A stretch of 64,000 nt of DNA from Melioribacteraceae bacterium 4301-Me (GTDB lineage Bacteria; Bacteroidota; Ignavibacteria; Ignavibacteriales; Melioribacteraceae), in NCBI GenBank assembly GCA_041538185.1, contig JBGORM010000004.1, positions 1 to 64,000 of the forward strand, written 5' to 3'. Positions 1 to 7,850 of this stretch are shown piece after piece; position 1 is the first letter of the stretch; every line of letters begins with the position of its first letter. The notes under the pieces were generated by a model that was given only the letters and a program-made list of their open reading frames with translations, did no database searches and had not been told where the DNA came from. Both the position numbers and the translations under genes were made by a program.

Positions 1-423
1 CAATAAAAAAATCTATAGAATATAAAAGAACATCGTAGATGTTCAATTATTGTAGTAGTAGAATGATAAAATCCATAAGGATTTGTACAAGATTTTAAGG
101 GTATTTTTTTCACAATAATAAGACCTCTACAAGGTTAATAATAATAAAATTTGCAGAATGGTAAAAGAACATCGTAGATGTTCAATTATTGTAGAATGGT
201 AATATCACCCAAAATTTACGAATCCTCGTAGAATAAATGATGTCATTTTATTATTAATGATTTAGGCGAGATTCAAAATAAATCCTCTACAAGGTCCATT
301 AATACCTTGCAGAGGTTTCAGTTATTGCGGAATTTTCTGTATAGTTGCTATTGAATTGTCTTCTCTTTTTTAATGTGTTTTTCTATTTTTAAGTGTTAAC
401 AAATAATTTAACAAGAGTTAGAC
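1..423. repeat. Intergenic cluster of short palindromic repeats
   Basis: No convincing gene is seen before position 424. Instead there are several small palindromes. A 33-base direct repeat occurs at 23-55 and 162-194; each copy contains the perfect hairpin GAACATC-GTA-GATGTTC. A second hairpin, AAATCC-ATAA-GGATTT, lies at 69-84. CCTCTACAAGGT occurs at 124-135 and 284-295, and the second copy faces its near-perfect inverse ACCTTGCAGAGG at 304-315. The motif G(C/T)AGAATGGTAA occurs at 153-164 and 191-202. This looks like a REP/small-palindrome family; mobility or function is not shown. Confidence 0.7.
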
Positions 424-1803
424 ATGAATACAAAACTACTTTCTTTTCTATTATTACTTTTTTTTAGCAATAGTTTATTCTCACAAAAAGAACTGTCATT
501 TGATTTTGACTATGCTAAATTTAATTACAATAGGGATACAGTTTATATGGAGTTTTACTACAGCTTAAATCCACGAGATATGGTTTTGAAAAAAGCGCAA
601 TCAGGTTATTTGTTCGATGCTATTGTACACATTGAAATTAAGAATTTAGGTACAAATGAATATTTATTAAATAAGGACTGGTCAATTAAATCAGTTGTGG
701 AAGATACAACTACTAATTATTTGTCAAAAAATTTAATGGGTTTATTCGGGATATTAATTCCAAGGGGTAAGTATTCAGTAGTAGTTTCTGCTAAAGACAA
801 GGAGAACGAGTCATTAAATAAAATTATAAATGAAGTTGTGGTTGTAGAACCATATAGTAGTGAAAAATATTCAATAAGTGATATTGAATTAGCAAGCAAC
901 ATCAAAACAGATGGTGCTGATCCAAATTCGCTTTTTTATAAAAATACTTATGAAGTTATACCCAACCCAACTATGGTATTTACGAACCACTCACCTGTAA
1001 TGTTTTATTATGATGAGCTGTACAATTTAAAGTTAACTAAGCCAGAGCAAAAGTTTAGATTGGATAAATTCTTAGTTAATAGTTTGGGCAAAACGATATA
1101 TCAATCATTTAAATATGTTAATCAAAGTGATAAGTCAGTAGTTGATGTAGGTGTAATTAACCTTTCAAAATATCCTACTGATTCATATACATTATTATTA
1201 AGTTTAGTTGACACAGTTACAAATCAAGCCTTTGTTTCATCGAAAAGATTTTATTTATACAATCCTAATGTTGTTGATACAACACAAAGAATGTATGCTG
1301 GTGAATCCTACATATCAAGTGAATTTGCTGTTATGACTGCCCAAGAATGTGATAAGATGTTTGATGAGGCCAAATATATAGCTACAAAAAAAGAAATTGA
1401 ACAGTACTCTAAAATCGATTCTCTTAACGGTAAAAGAGAGTTTTTATTTAAATTTTGGAAAGTTAGAGATACAAATCCAGAAACCCCTCAAAATGAATTT
1501 AAAGAAGAATATATGAGAAGAGTTGAATATGCAAATAAACATTTTGGTTACGCAAATAGAGAGGGTTATAAATCTGATAGAGGCAGAGTATATTTGTTAT
1601 ATGGAGAGCCTGACCAAAAAGATTTCTTCCCCAATGAACCTAATGTGAAACCTTATGAGACTTGGTATTATAACTCAATTGAAGGTGGTGTAATTTTCAA
1701 TTTTGGTGATTTAACGGGATTTAATAATTATCAACTATTAAACTCTACAAAGAAAGGGGAAATCCAGGACCCAAACTGGATGCAACAATTAACCGTACAT
1801 TAA
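424..1803 (+). CDS. Secreted GWxTD-domain protein
   Basis: 459-residue protein with an N-terminal signal peptide (hydrophobic residues about 4-20, ending near SLFSQ). The C-terminal part, from about residue 340, matches the GWxTD domain: the signature reads GYKSDRGRVYLLYGEPDQ at about residues 381-398, followed by PYETWYY. The domain is typical of the FCB group and of Acidobacteria, and its molecular role is unknown. The middle part looks like beta-rich extracellular modules. The canonical GW-x-TD is altered here to GY-K-SD. It stands first in a run of cell-envelope genes, which fits an exported protein. Confidence 0.8.
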   Translation: MNTKLLSFLLLLFFSNSLFSQKELSFDFDYAKFNYNRDTVYMEFYYSLNPRDMVLKKAQSGYLFDAIVHIEIKNLGTNEYLLNKDWSIKSVVEDTTTNYLSKNLMGLFGILIPRGKYSVVVSAKDKENESLNKIINEVVVVEPYSSEKYSISDIELASNIKTDGADPNSLFYKNTYEVIPNPTMVFTNHSPVMFYYDELYNLKLTKPEQKFRLDKFLVNSLGKTIYQSFKYVNQSDKSVVDVGVINLSKYPTDSYTLLLSLVDTVTNQAFVSSKRFYLYNPNVVDTTQRMYAGESYISSEFAVMTAQECDKMFDEAKYIATKKEIEQYSKIDSLNGKREFLFKFWKVRDTNPETPQNEFKEEYMRRVEYANKHFGYANREGYKSDRGRVYLLYGEPDQKDFFPNEPNVKPYETWYYNSIEGGVIFNFGDLTGFNNYQLLNSTKKGEIQDPNWMQQLTVH

Positions 1804-1810
1804 ATATTAA

Positions 1811-2689
1811 ATGCATATTAGAGATAAAATTGAATTTTTTCTTTTCTTATCATTATCAAAATTTTTTTCAATTCTTAAGTTAAAAAGAACGAGAAAATTT
1901 GCTAAACTTTTTGCACTTTTTGTCTATTACTGTGTACCTATAAGAAAAAAGATAGTTTTTTCTAATCTTCAAAAAGCCTTTCCTTCCCTTTCAGCAAAAG
2001 AGATTAGCATGATTGCAAAAAAAAATTATTTTAACATAATATTAACTTTTTTTGAGTTGATGTACTTCCCGTACATGAAAAAAGAAGAGTTGCTCACCTT
2101 AGCAGAATGTGATGAACTTAAATTGGTAATAGAAAAATACAATGAAAGGAAAGGATTGATTTTAATTACTGGTCACTATGGCAGCTGGGAAATTGGGGCA
2201 GCTTGGGTCGGTGCAAAAACGAATATTCCAATGTACGTAATGGCAAAGCCTCAGAGAAATAGATATGTTACAGAATGGATAAATAAAGCTAGAGAAAAAT
2301 TTGGGAATAAAGTAGTTCCTTTAGGGGTTTCGGTAAGAGAAATTTACTCTGTAATTAAAAACGGTGGTTTAATTGGCGTGGTGGGTGACCAAAGAGGACC
2401 GAAAGAAGGATTAAGAGTTAATTTCTTAGGCAATGAAACTGCGGTTTACTCCGGTACTGCTCAAATAGCAATTAAAACAAATTGTCCTATTTTAGTAGGT
2501 TTAATAGAACGAAAGGCAGATTTGAATTACAAAATCTTTTTATACGAGATAAATCCATTATCTTTGCAAGGTGAAAGAACTGACGATAAAGTTAAAATGC
2601 TAAATCAAAAGTATTTTAATTTGCTTGAAAAACATGTTAAGGAACACCCTGAGCAATGGTTCTGGATGCACAAAATTTGGAAATATTAA
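1811..2689 (+). CDS. Lysophospholipid/lipid A acyltransferase (LpxL/HtrB family)
   Basis: 292-residue protein of the late lipid A acyltransferase family, which adds secondary acyl chains to lipid A (or related glycolipids) at the inner membrane. The N-terminal part carries a hydrophobic segment, and the catalytic HX4(D/E) motif is visible as GHYGSWE near residue 122. The downstream block GVVGDQRGPKEGLRVNFLG is also characteristic. Length is close to the usual 290-310 residues. It lies 7 bases after the GWxTD gene and directly before a heptosyltransferase, so lipopolysaccharide biosynthesis is the natural context. The acyl-chain specificity cannot be read from the sequence. Confidence 0.85.
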   Translation: MHIRDKIEFFLFLSLSKFFSILKLKRTRKFAKLFALFVYYCVPIRKKIVFSNLQKAFPSLSAKEISMIAKKNYFNIILTFFELMYFPYMKKEELLTLAECDELKLVIEKYNERKGLILITGHYGSWEIGAAWVGAKTNIPMYVMAKPQRNRYVTEWINKAREKFGNKVVPLGVSVREIYSVIKNGGLIGVVGDQRGPKEGLRVNFLGNETAVYSGTAQIAIKTNCPILVGLIERKADLNYKIFLYEINPLSLQGERTDDKVKMLNQKYFNLLEKHVKEHPEQWFWMHKIWKY

Positions 2690-2690
2690 A

Positions 2691-3704
2691 ATGATTAAAA
2701 GAATTTTGGTAATTCAGACTGCCTTTTTGGGTGATGCTATTTTAACTTTACCATTAATCCAAAAAATTGCAGAAAAATATCCAAATTCTAATATTGATGT
2801 TGTTGCTATCCCATCTACTGAAATTATTTTCAGAAGTAGTCCTTTTGTTAAATCTGTTATTGTGCTGGATAAAAAGGGAGAACATAAATCAATTTTTGGC
2901 ATCATTAATTTTGCACACAAACTAAAAGCAGAGAAATACGAAATTGTCTACTCACCGCATAGGTCGTTTAGAACCTCTCTTATAGTATTTTTTTCCGGTA
3001 TTAGAAATTCAGTTGGATTTGATACTGCATCTTTAAGCTTCGTTTATAAAAACAGAGTAAAGTATGATTACAATAGTCACGAAGTAAAAAGAAATTTGAA
3101 TCTTCTTAATAATGAAAGTGATGATTGGAAAATTTTACCAATAGTTAACATAAGACAAGACGTTAAAGTAAAAATAAAAGAAATTATTTTATCAAAGACT
3201 AACAAACAAATTGCATGTGTGGCACCAGGTTCTGTCTGGAAAACAAAAATTTATCCCGAAAAATATTTTTATGAAATAATTAGTTTTTTAACCAACAAAA
3301 ATTTTTTTGTTTTCCTGATAGGAAGTAATGAAGATGAGGTGCTGTGCAAAAATTTGGAAAGAAAATTTGACGAAAATGTTTTTTCTGTAGCCGGTTTACT
3401 TAATGTTGTAGAAACAATAGAACTTTTAAGAAATTCAAGAATATTGATTTGCAACGACAGCGCCCCAACTCATATGGGAGTTGCAGCGGATATTTCTGTA
3501 CTTACATTATATTGCTCTACAATTAAAGAATTTGGTTTTTATCCATACAATCAAAAAGGTCAATGGCTTAGTTATGATAATTTGCAATGTAAACCTTGCG
3601 GCATACATGGAAGGGAAAAATGCCCGATCGAGACTTTTGATTGTGGTTATAATTTAAAACCTTCAGCCGTAATCGATAAAATTAGCATTATGCTCAATGT
3701 GTAA
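2691..3704 (+). CDS. Glycosyltransferase family 9 (heptosyltransferase-like)
   Basis: 337-residue ADP-heptose:LPS heptosyltransferase-type enzyme, adding core sugars to lipopolysaccharide on the cytoplasmic face. The N-terminus MIKRILVIQTAFLGDAILT is the standard GT9 opening; APGSVWKTK (about residue 177) and CNDSAPTHMGVA (about residue 254) form the nucleotide-sugar site. The Cys-rich tail CKPCGIHGREKCP is common in this family. I use the ATG at 2691, one base after the acyltransferase stop; an upstream ATG at 2625 would overlap that gene by 65 bases and adds residues unlike the family. WaaF-like, but the acceptor is unknown. Confidence 0.85.
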   Translation: MIKRILVIQTAFLGDAILTLPLIQKIAEKYPNSNIDVVAIPSTEIIFRSSPFVKSVIVLDKKGEHKSIFGIINFAHKLKAEKYEIVYSPHRSFRTSLIVFFSGIRNSVGFDTASLSFVYKNRVKYDYNSHEVKRNLNLLNNESDDWKILPIVNIRQDVKVKIKEIILSKTNKQIACVAPGSVWKTKIYPEKYFYEIISFLTNKNFFVFLIGSNEDEVLCKNLERKFDENVFSVAGLLNVVETIELLRNSRILICNDSAPTHMGVAADISVLTLYCSTIKEFGFYPYNQKGQWLSYDNLQCKPCGIHGREKCPIETFDCGYNLKPSAVIDKISIMLNV

Positions 3705-3752
3705 TTTATTTTGTTAAATAGCTATATTTGTATTAAAACATATTTACTAAGT

Positions 3753-4592
3753 ATGAGTATATTGAACCTAAGAGAAATTAAAAAGGCTGCTGTATATGTA
3801 ACGCCTAATTTTTCTTCACTTACCACTAAAAGATATAAAGTGAGTTTATTGAGGCTGTTTGCTTATTTGGTCGTATATAGTTTATTAGTTATGTTCATTT
3901 TTTTTATGATACTGTTTTTGACCCCACTTAAAAATACCTTATATATGTTTGACAGCAGCCAATTGAAGACCGAAAAAGCTCGAATTGAAGAATTAGAAAA
4001 ACAGATAACATTTCTTACGCGTCAATTAGAGTCAATGGCATCTGAAAATCAAAAGTTAAAATATGCAATTATGTTAGGGAAAGCCGATACGTTAGACTCT
4101 ACTTCAGCAATTTATGATTCATTGCGAAGTTATCATAATCAAAAATTAAAAATAGGGGGTAATCTATACGAAGCTTTCATCACATTAATGAATAAAATTT
4201 TTCACAGCACAAACTTAGATAGTCAAGAAGTTTTTTTGAACCCAGCTACGGGAATAATTATTCAATATTTTGATCCTGATAAAGGTCATTTTGGAATTGA
4301 TTATGGTTTGAAAATTGGAACGCCTATATATGCATCGATAGGCGGTTTGATTATTTTTGCTGATTATTTGACAACTGATGGTTATGTTATAATGATTCAA
4401 CATAAAAACGGCTACATTACAATTTACAAACATTGTTCATTATTGCTAAAAAGAACACGAGAATTTGTTAATCAAGGGGAATTAATAGCTTTGAGTGGTA
4501 ATTCTGGTAGCAATACTACTGGTCCCCATTTACATTTTGAAATTTGGAAAGACGGTAAACCAATTGACCCACTTTCAGTTATAACAAAGTAA
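3753..4592 (+). CDS. M23 family metallopeptidase (LytM domain)
   Basis: 279-residue membrane-anchored peptidoglycan peptidase. One transmembrane segment lies at about residues 32-57, followed by a coiled coil (about 70-105) and a C-terminal M23 domain. The zinc ligands are present: HFGIDYG (HxxxD, about residue 179) and HLHFE (HxH, about residue 258), so it should be catalytically active rather than an EnvC-type regulator. I chose the ATG at 3753 because the upstream TTG at 3711 has no clear ribosome site. It lies 12 bases before a bactofilin gene. M23-bactofilin pairs shape the cell wall in several bacteria, which suggests a morphogenesis role here. Confidence 0.88.
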   Translation: MSILNLREIKKAAVYVTPNFSSLTTKRYKVSLLRLFAYLVVYSLLVMFIFFMILFLTPLKNTLYMFDSSQLKTEKARIEELEKQITFLTRQLESMASENQKLKYAIMLGKADTLDSTSAIYDSLRSYHNQKLKIGGNLYEAFITLMNKIFHSTNLDSQEVFLNPATGIIIQYFDPDKGHFGIDYGLKIGTPIYASIGGLIIFADYLTTDGYVIMIQHKNGYITIYKHCSLLLKRTREFVNQGELIALSGNSGSNTTGPHLHFEIWKDGKPIDPLSVITK

Positions 4593-4604
4593 GGAGAGCT
4601 TTAA

Positions 4605-4973
4605 ATGGCACAAAAACATGAAATTAACTCACCTGAAGATGTTAGTATTTTAAGTCACGGAGTAAAAATTGAAGGTAATTTATCAAGCGAGGGAAATGTA
4701 AGGATTGATGGCGTTATCCTAGGTAATGTAACTGTAAACGGGAATTTAACAATTGGAGAAACATCCGAAATAAAAGGAGAAATTAAAGCAAAAAATATAA
4801 CCAACAGTGGTAAACTTGAAGGTACGGTAAGTGCTTTAAATAAACTTAAGTTGGAATCTAAATCTGTTCTTAAAGGCGATATCATTTGTCGCACTCTTGT
4901 AATAGAAGAAGGTGCTTTCTTTTTCGGTAATAGTAAGATGAATCGTGATGAAAAAGCAGATGATGAAAAATAA
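4605..4973 (+). CDS. Bactofilin (polymer-forming cytoskeletal protein)
   Basis: 122-residue bactofilin. After a short N-terminal tail, a right-handed beta-helix of repeating short turns runs through GVKIEGNLSSEGNVRIDG and on to about residue 108, with the usual charged tail. Bactofilins form nucleotide-independent filaments at the inner membrane that recruit wall hydrolases. A strong ribosome site (AAGGAGAG) precedes the ATG. It follows the M23 peptidase by 12 bases, and its stop codon directly abuts the next gene (AtpZ/AtpI-like), so the three are probably co-transcribed. Confidence 0.9.
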   Translation: MAQKHEINSPEDVSILSHGVKIEGNLSSEGNVRIDGVILGNVTVNGNLTIGETSEIKGEIKAKNITNSGKLEGTVSALNKLKLESKSVLKGDIICRTLVIEEGAFFFGNSKMNRDEKADDEK

Positions 4974-5225
4974 ATGTATGATGAGGAGAAACCGATTAAA
5001 AAATTTTCCGATGTTTATAAGCAATTGGGGCCTTATTTAGGCTTAGGGACTCAATTAGCCGCTACTATAATTTTAATGTTCTTTCTCGGCAGATGGCTTG
5101 ATGAAAAGTTTAATACATCACCAATACTGATGATTGTATTTTCTTTTTTAGGTGGATTTGCAGGCATTTATAATTTTGTTAAAACCGTTCTAAAATTAAA
5201 CGAAAAAAATAAGCTTGAGAAATGA
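4974..5225 (+). CDS. AtpZ/AtpI-type ATP synthase-associated membrane protein
   Basis: 83-residue protein with two predicted membrane helices (about 24-43 and 51-71) joined by a short polar loop, GRWLDEKFNTSP. This is the AtpZ/AtpI pattern found at the head of many F-type ATP synthase operons; such proteins are linked to c-ring assembly or ion supply. The ATG begins immediately after the bactofilin stop and the gene overlaps the next reading frame by 11 bases, which indicates translational coupling. Confidence 0.75.
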   Translation: MYDEEKPIKKFSDVYKQLGPYLGLGTQLAATIILMFFLGRWLDEKFNTSPILMIVFSFLGGFAGIYNFVKTVLKLNEKNKLEK

Positions 5226-5589
5226 AATTCTAAGTATTCTGCTTTTGAGCGGGATGTTATTAGTAGTAATTTTGTCACTCTTTGCTTTCAAATTAATTAA
5301 TTCTATTCAATTATTTTCAATTCTACTGGCTTTATTTTACTGCATTATTAACTTTGTTATTGCATTCATTTTACTTAAGTATTTTTTCAAAAGCAATAAC
5401 AAGTCCTTTTTAATAAGCAGCTTGACAGGTATGTTTTTTAGAATATTCTTAATGATTGTCTTAGTAGTTTTGTCAATAAAATTCTTGAAAATTGACGAAT
5501 ATGCCTTTATATTTGGGTTCTTTTTATTTTATATAATTTTTTTAGTCTTAGAAGTTGTTATTATACAAAGGCAAAGAAGAGCATTATAA
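5215..5589 (+). CDS. Small four-helix membrane protein, ATP synthase I-like
   Basis: 124-residue integral membrane protein with about four hydrophobic helices and a short basic C-terminus. Sequence similarity to AtpI is not obvious by eye, but the position between the AtpZ-like gene and atpB, the size and the topology match the ATP synthase I family that helps assemble the c-ring. The start is the TTG at 5215, inside the preceding gene, which gives the full first helix; no better ATG exists nearby. The function is inferred from context. Confidence 0.6.
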   Translation: MRNEILSILLLSGMLLVVILSLFAFKLINSIQLFSILLALFYCIINFVIAFILLKYFFKSNNKSFLISSLTGMFFRIFLMIVLVVLSIKFLKIDEYAFIFGFFLFYIIFLVLEVVIIQRQRRAL

Positions 5590-5603
5590 GTATAATAAAA
5601 TAA

Positions 5604-6446
5604 ATGTATTACGAAGCAATAAATAAAACAGCTGAAGCTGTACAAAATACTGCGGAAAGTAGCCGTGGTGCTGGCTGGATAATGCATCATATTCTTGATG
5701 CAAGGGATCTGGATCTGTCGCCATTTGGAGTTGTTCATTTGCCTCAAATTAACTTACTTGGGCTTGATATCTCGATAACGAAGCATGTTGTTTTCATGTG
5801 GCTTGCAACAATTATTTTAATTATTGTTTTTATCATTACAGCTAAGTCATATAAGAAATCTTTAGTGCCTAAGGGGTTAACCAATTTATTAGAAGTTGTT
5901 GTTGTATTTGTGCGAGACGAAATAGCCAAACCAACTATTGGATCCGGGTATCAGAAATTTCTTCCTTATTTATTAAGCATCTTCTTTTTTATACTCACTT
6001 GTAATTTACTTGGGTTAATTCCATACGGTTCTACAGCCACAAGCAACATTGCAGTAACGGCCACGTTAGCAACAATTTCATTTCTATTTATTCAAATAGG
6101 TGGGATGATGAAAAATGGTGTGATTGGATATTTTAAAGGTCTTATCCCGCATGGTATACCATTTTGGCTTATACCAATAATGGCAGTGGTAGAGTTACTT
6201 GGATTGTTTACAAAGCCGTTTGCTTTGGCAGTACGTCTTTTTGCAAACATGACGGCTGGCCACACGGTTATTATGGCATTGATAGGTTTAATTTTTATTT
6301 TGCATACATACTTTGTTGCACCGGTATCGGTGTCTTTTGCTTTATTTATTAGTCTGCTTGAAATTTTAGTTGCGTTAATTCAAGCATATATTTTTACAAT
6401 GCTGTCTTCCTTGTTTATAGGAATGGCAGTTCACCAAGAACATTAA
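5604..6446 (+). CDS. atpB: ATP synthase F0 subunit a
   Basis: 280-residue subunit a, the membrane stator part of F-type ATP synthase that forms the proton half-channels. Several hydrophobic helices are present, and the essential arginine lies in LAVRLFANMTAGH near residue 209. The C-terminal helix block LLEILVALIQAYIFTMLSS is also typical. The N-terminal ~45 residues are soluble and amphipathic, an extension common in the Bacteroidota/Chlorobi group. It lies 28 bases before atpE in the same operon. Confidence 0.95.
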   Translation: MYYEAINKTAEAVQNTAESSRGAGWIMHHILDARDLDLSPFGVVHLPQINLLGLDISITKHVVFMWLATIILIIVFIITAKSYKKSLVPKGLTNLLEVVVVFVRDEIAKPTIGSGYQKFLPYLLSIFFFILTCNLLGLIPYGSTATSNIAVTATLATISFLFIQIGGMMKNGVIGYFKGLIPHGIPFWLIPIMAVVELLGLFTKPFALAVRLFANMTAGHTVIMALIGLIFILHTYFVAPVSVSFALFISLLEILVALIQAYIFTMLSSLFIGMAVHQEH

Positions 6447-6474
6447 CTAACAAAATAACTATAGGAGGAATTAG

Positions 6475-6693
6475 ATGGAATTTGCATATTTAGCAGCTGG
6501 CTTTGGAGCCGGATTAACAATTATTGGTGGTGCATATGGAATTGGCAAACTTGCAAGTTCTGCTATGGAAGCAAGTGGCCGCCAGCCAGAAGCAGCAGGT
6601 GATATTAGAACTTCGATGATTATCGCAGCAGCTTTAATCGAAGGTATTTCACTGTTTGCTCTTGTTATATGTATCCTTTTAGCTCTTAAATAA
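6475..6693 (+). CDS. atpE: ATP synthase F0 subunit c
   Basis: 72-residue hairpin of two helices joined by the conserved loop GRQPEAAGDIR (residues 35-45). This is the proteolipid that forms the rotating c-ring. The ion-carrying carboxylate is Glu56 in ALIEGISLFAL. The residue after the Glu is Gly rather than Ser/Thr, and no Gln is seen at the helix-1 ligand position, so a proton-type rather than sodium-type ring is likely (inference from known motifs). A strong ribosome site, TAGGAGGAATT, precedes the ATG. Confidence 0.95.
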   Translation: MEFAYLAAGFGAGLTIIGGAYGIGKLASSAMEASGRQPEAAGDIRTSMIIAAALIEGISLFALVICILLALK

Positions 6694-6771
6694 TAATTTT
6701 TTTAAGGTAGCTTAAAAATGTACTTTATGAGTATTCTTACAGCGGTATATTTTTTTAGCGGGGGTGAGTCG

Positions 6772-7266
6772 ATGGGCAGTCCCTTGGATATTAATCCTGG
6801 AGTAATATTTTGGACTACGGTAACATTTATTTTATTGTTTTTTGTCCTCAAAAAATTTGCTTGGAAACCTATCTTAAACTCACTTGAAGTAAGAGAAAAG
6901 TTCATTAAAGATTCTTTAGAAGCAGCTGAGAAAGCAAAGCAAGAAGCAGAAAAGCTTATAAAAGAAAATAAAGTAAATTTATCGAAGGCTGAACAAGAAG
7001 CACAAAAAATAATTGAGGAAAGTCGCGCTAATGCCGAGAAACTTCGTAATCAAATACTTGAGGAAAGCAAGCAGCATGCTAAGAAATTAGTGGCCGATGC
7101 ACAAGCAGAAATTGAAAGGAAAAATCAAGAGGCTTTCGTAAGCTTAAAAAATCAAGTTGCTGAAATTGCTATAAATGCTGCAGAAAAAATTATCCGCGAA
7201 AATCTTGATAAGGAAAAGCAACTTAAAATTGTTCAAAAATATTTAGAGGAATTACCTAAAAATTAG
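6772..7266 (+). CDS. atpF: ATP synthase F0 subunit b
   Basis: Subunit b, the peripheral stalk. One membrane helix (NPGVIFWTTVTFILLFFVLK) is followed by KFAWKPIL and a long charged coiled coil rich in Ala, Lys and Glu. I choose the ATG at 6772 (164 residues): a Shine-Dalgarno run GGGGGTGAG lies just upstream and the N-terminus then matches the family. An in-frame ATG at 6718 with a weaker AAGGT site would add 18 hydrophobic residues (182 in total); it cannot be excluded. It is followed by atpH after 2 bases. Confidence 0.9.
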   Translation: MGSPLDINPGVIFWTTVTFILLFFVLKKFAWKPILNSLEVREKFIKDSLEAAEKAKQEAEKLIKENKVNLSKAEQEAQKIIEESRANAEKLRNQILEESKQHAKKLVADAQAEIERKNQEAFVSLKNQVAEIAINAAEKIIRENLDKEKQLKIVQKYLEELPKN

Positions 7267-7268
7267 TT

Positions 7269-7826
7269 ATGGGCTCATTTAGAATTGCCGATAGGTATGC
7301 AAAATCGTTGATGAAACTTGCCGACGAAAAAAAATCGCTGGCTGTTATTTCTGACGACGCTGATTTGATTTATAATACATTAAAGAGTTCAAGGGATTTA
7401 AGAGTTGCACTAAAAAGCCCGGTTGTCAATCAAATAACAAAAGCTAATATCCTGTCTGAAATTTTTAAAGACAAAGTAAGTACCGATTCATTAAATTTTA
7501 TGAGATTTATAGTAGATAAAAATAGGGAGGAATTTTTATTTGATATTTTTGCCAGGTTTACTGAATTAAGAGATGCAAGGATGGGTATTCTTAGGGCAAA
7601 AGTAACTTCTGCTGTAGAATTGTCAGAATCAATTAAAATGGAAATTAAAACAAGAATTGAAAATTTTACGAAAAAGGCAGTTAATTTAGATTTTGATGTG
7701 GATAAAAATTTAATCGGTGGTTTTTGGATTAAAATTAACGATACAATTTATGATGCTTCTATTATTCATAGATTAAGTTTGTTAAGAAAAGCTTTCCTTG
7801 AACAAATAATTGTGACAAATAATTAA
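7269..7826 (+). CDS. atpH: ATP synthase F1 subunit delta
   Basis: 185-residue delta subunit (OSCP homologue), which links the peripheral stalk to the top of the F1 head. The N-terminal helical bundle begins with IADRYAKSLMKLADEK and the C-terminal part contains DVDKNLIGGFWIKINDTIYDAS, the usual signature region. Length is normal. It starts 2 bases after atpF and 24 bases before atpA, so it is clearly part of the same transcript. Confidence 0.93.
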   Translation: MGSFRIADRYAKSLMKLADEKKSLAVISDDADLIYNTLKSSRDLRVALKSPVVNQITKANILSEIFKDKVSTDSLNFMRFIVDKNREEFLFDIFARFTELRDARMGILRAKVTSAVELSESIKMEIKTRIENFTKKAVNLDFDVDKNLIGGFWIKINDTIYDASIIHRLSLLRKAFLEQIIVTNN

Positions 7827-7850
7827 TCAAGAAAAAATTTAGGAACTAAA

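Noticed and set aside
23..194. Possible CRISPR array from the 33-base repeat at 23-55 and 162-194
   Set aside because: Only two copies, 106 bases apart, with other palindromes between them and no cas genes in the window. A CRISPR needs regular short spacers.
2625..2690. Longer start for the heptosyltransferase
   Set aside because: It would overlap the acyltransferase gene by 65 bases and adds 22 residues unlike the family.
6164..6352. 62-residue plus-strand reading frame inside atpB
   Set aside because: It lies fully within a highly conserved gene in another frame and has no ribosome site or family signature.
6475..6693. Sodium-type ATP synthase
   Set aside because: In subunit c, Gly follows the essential Glu56 in place of Ser/Thr and no helix-1 Gln is seen.
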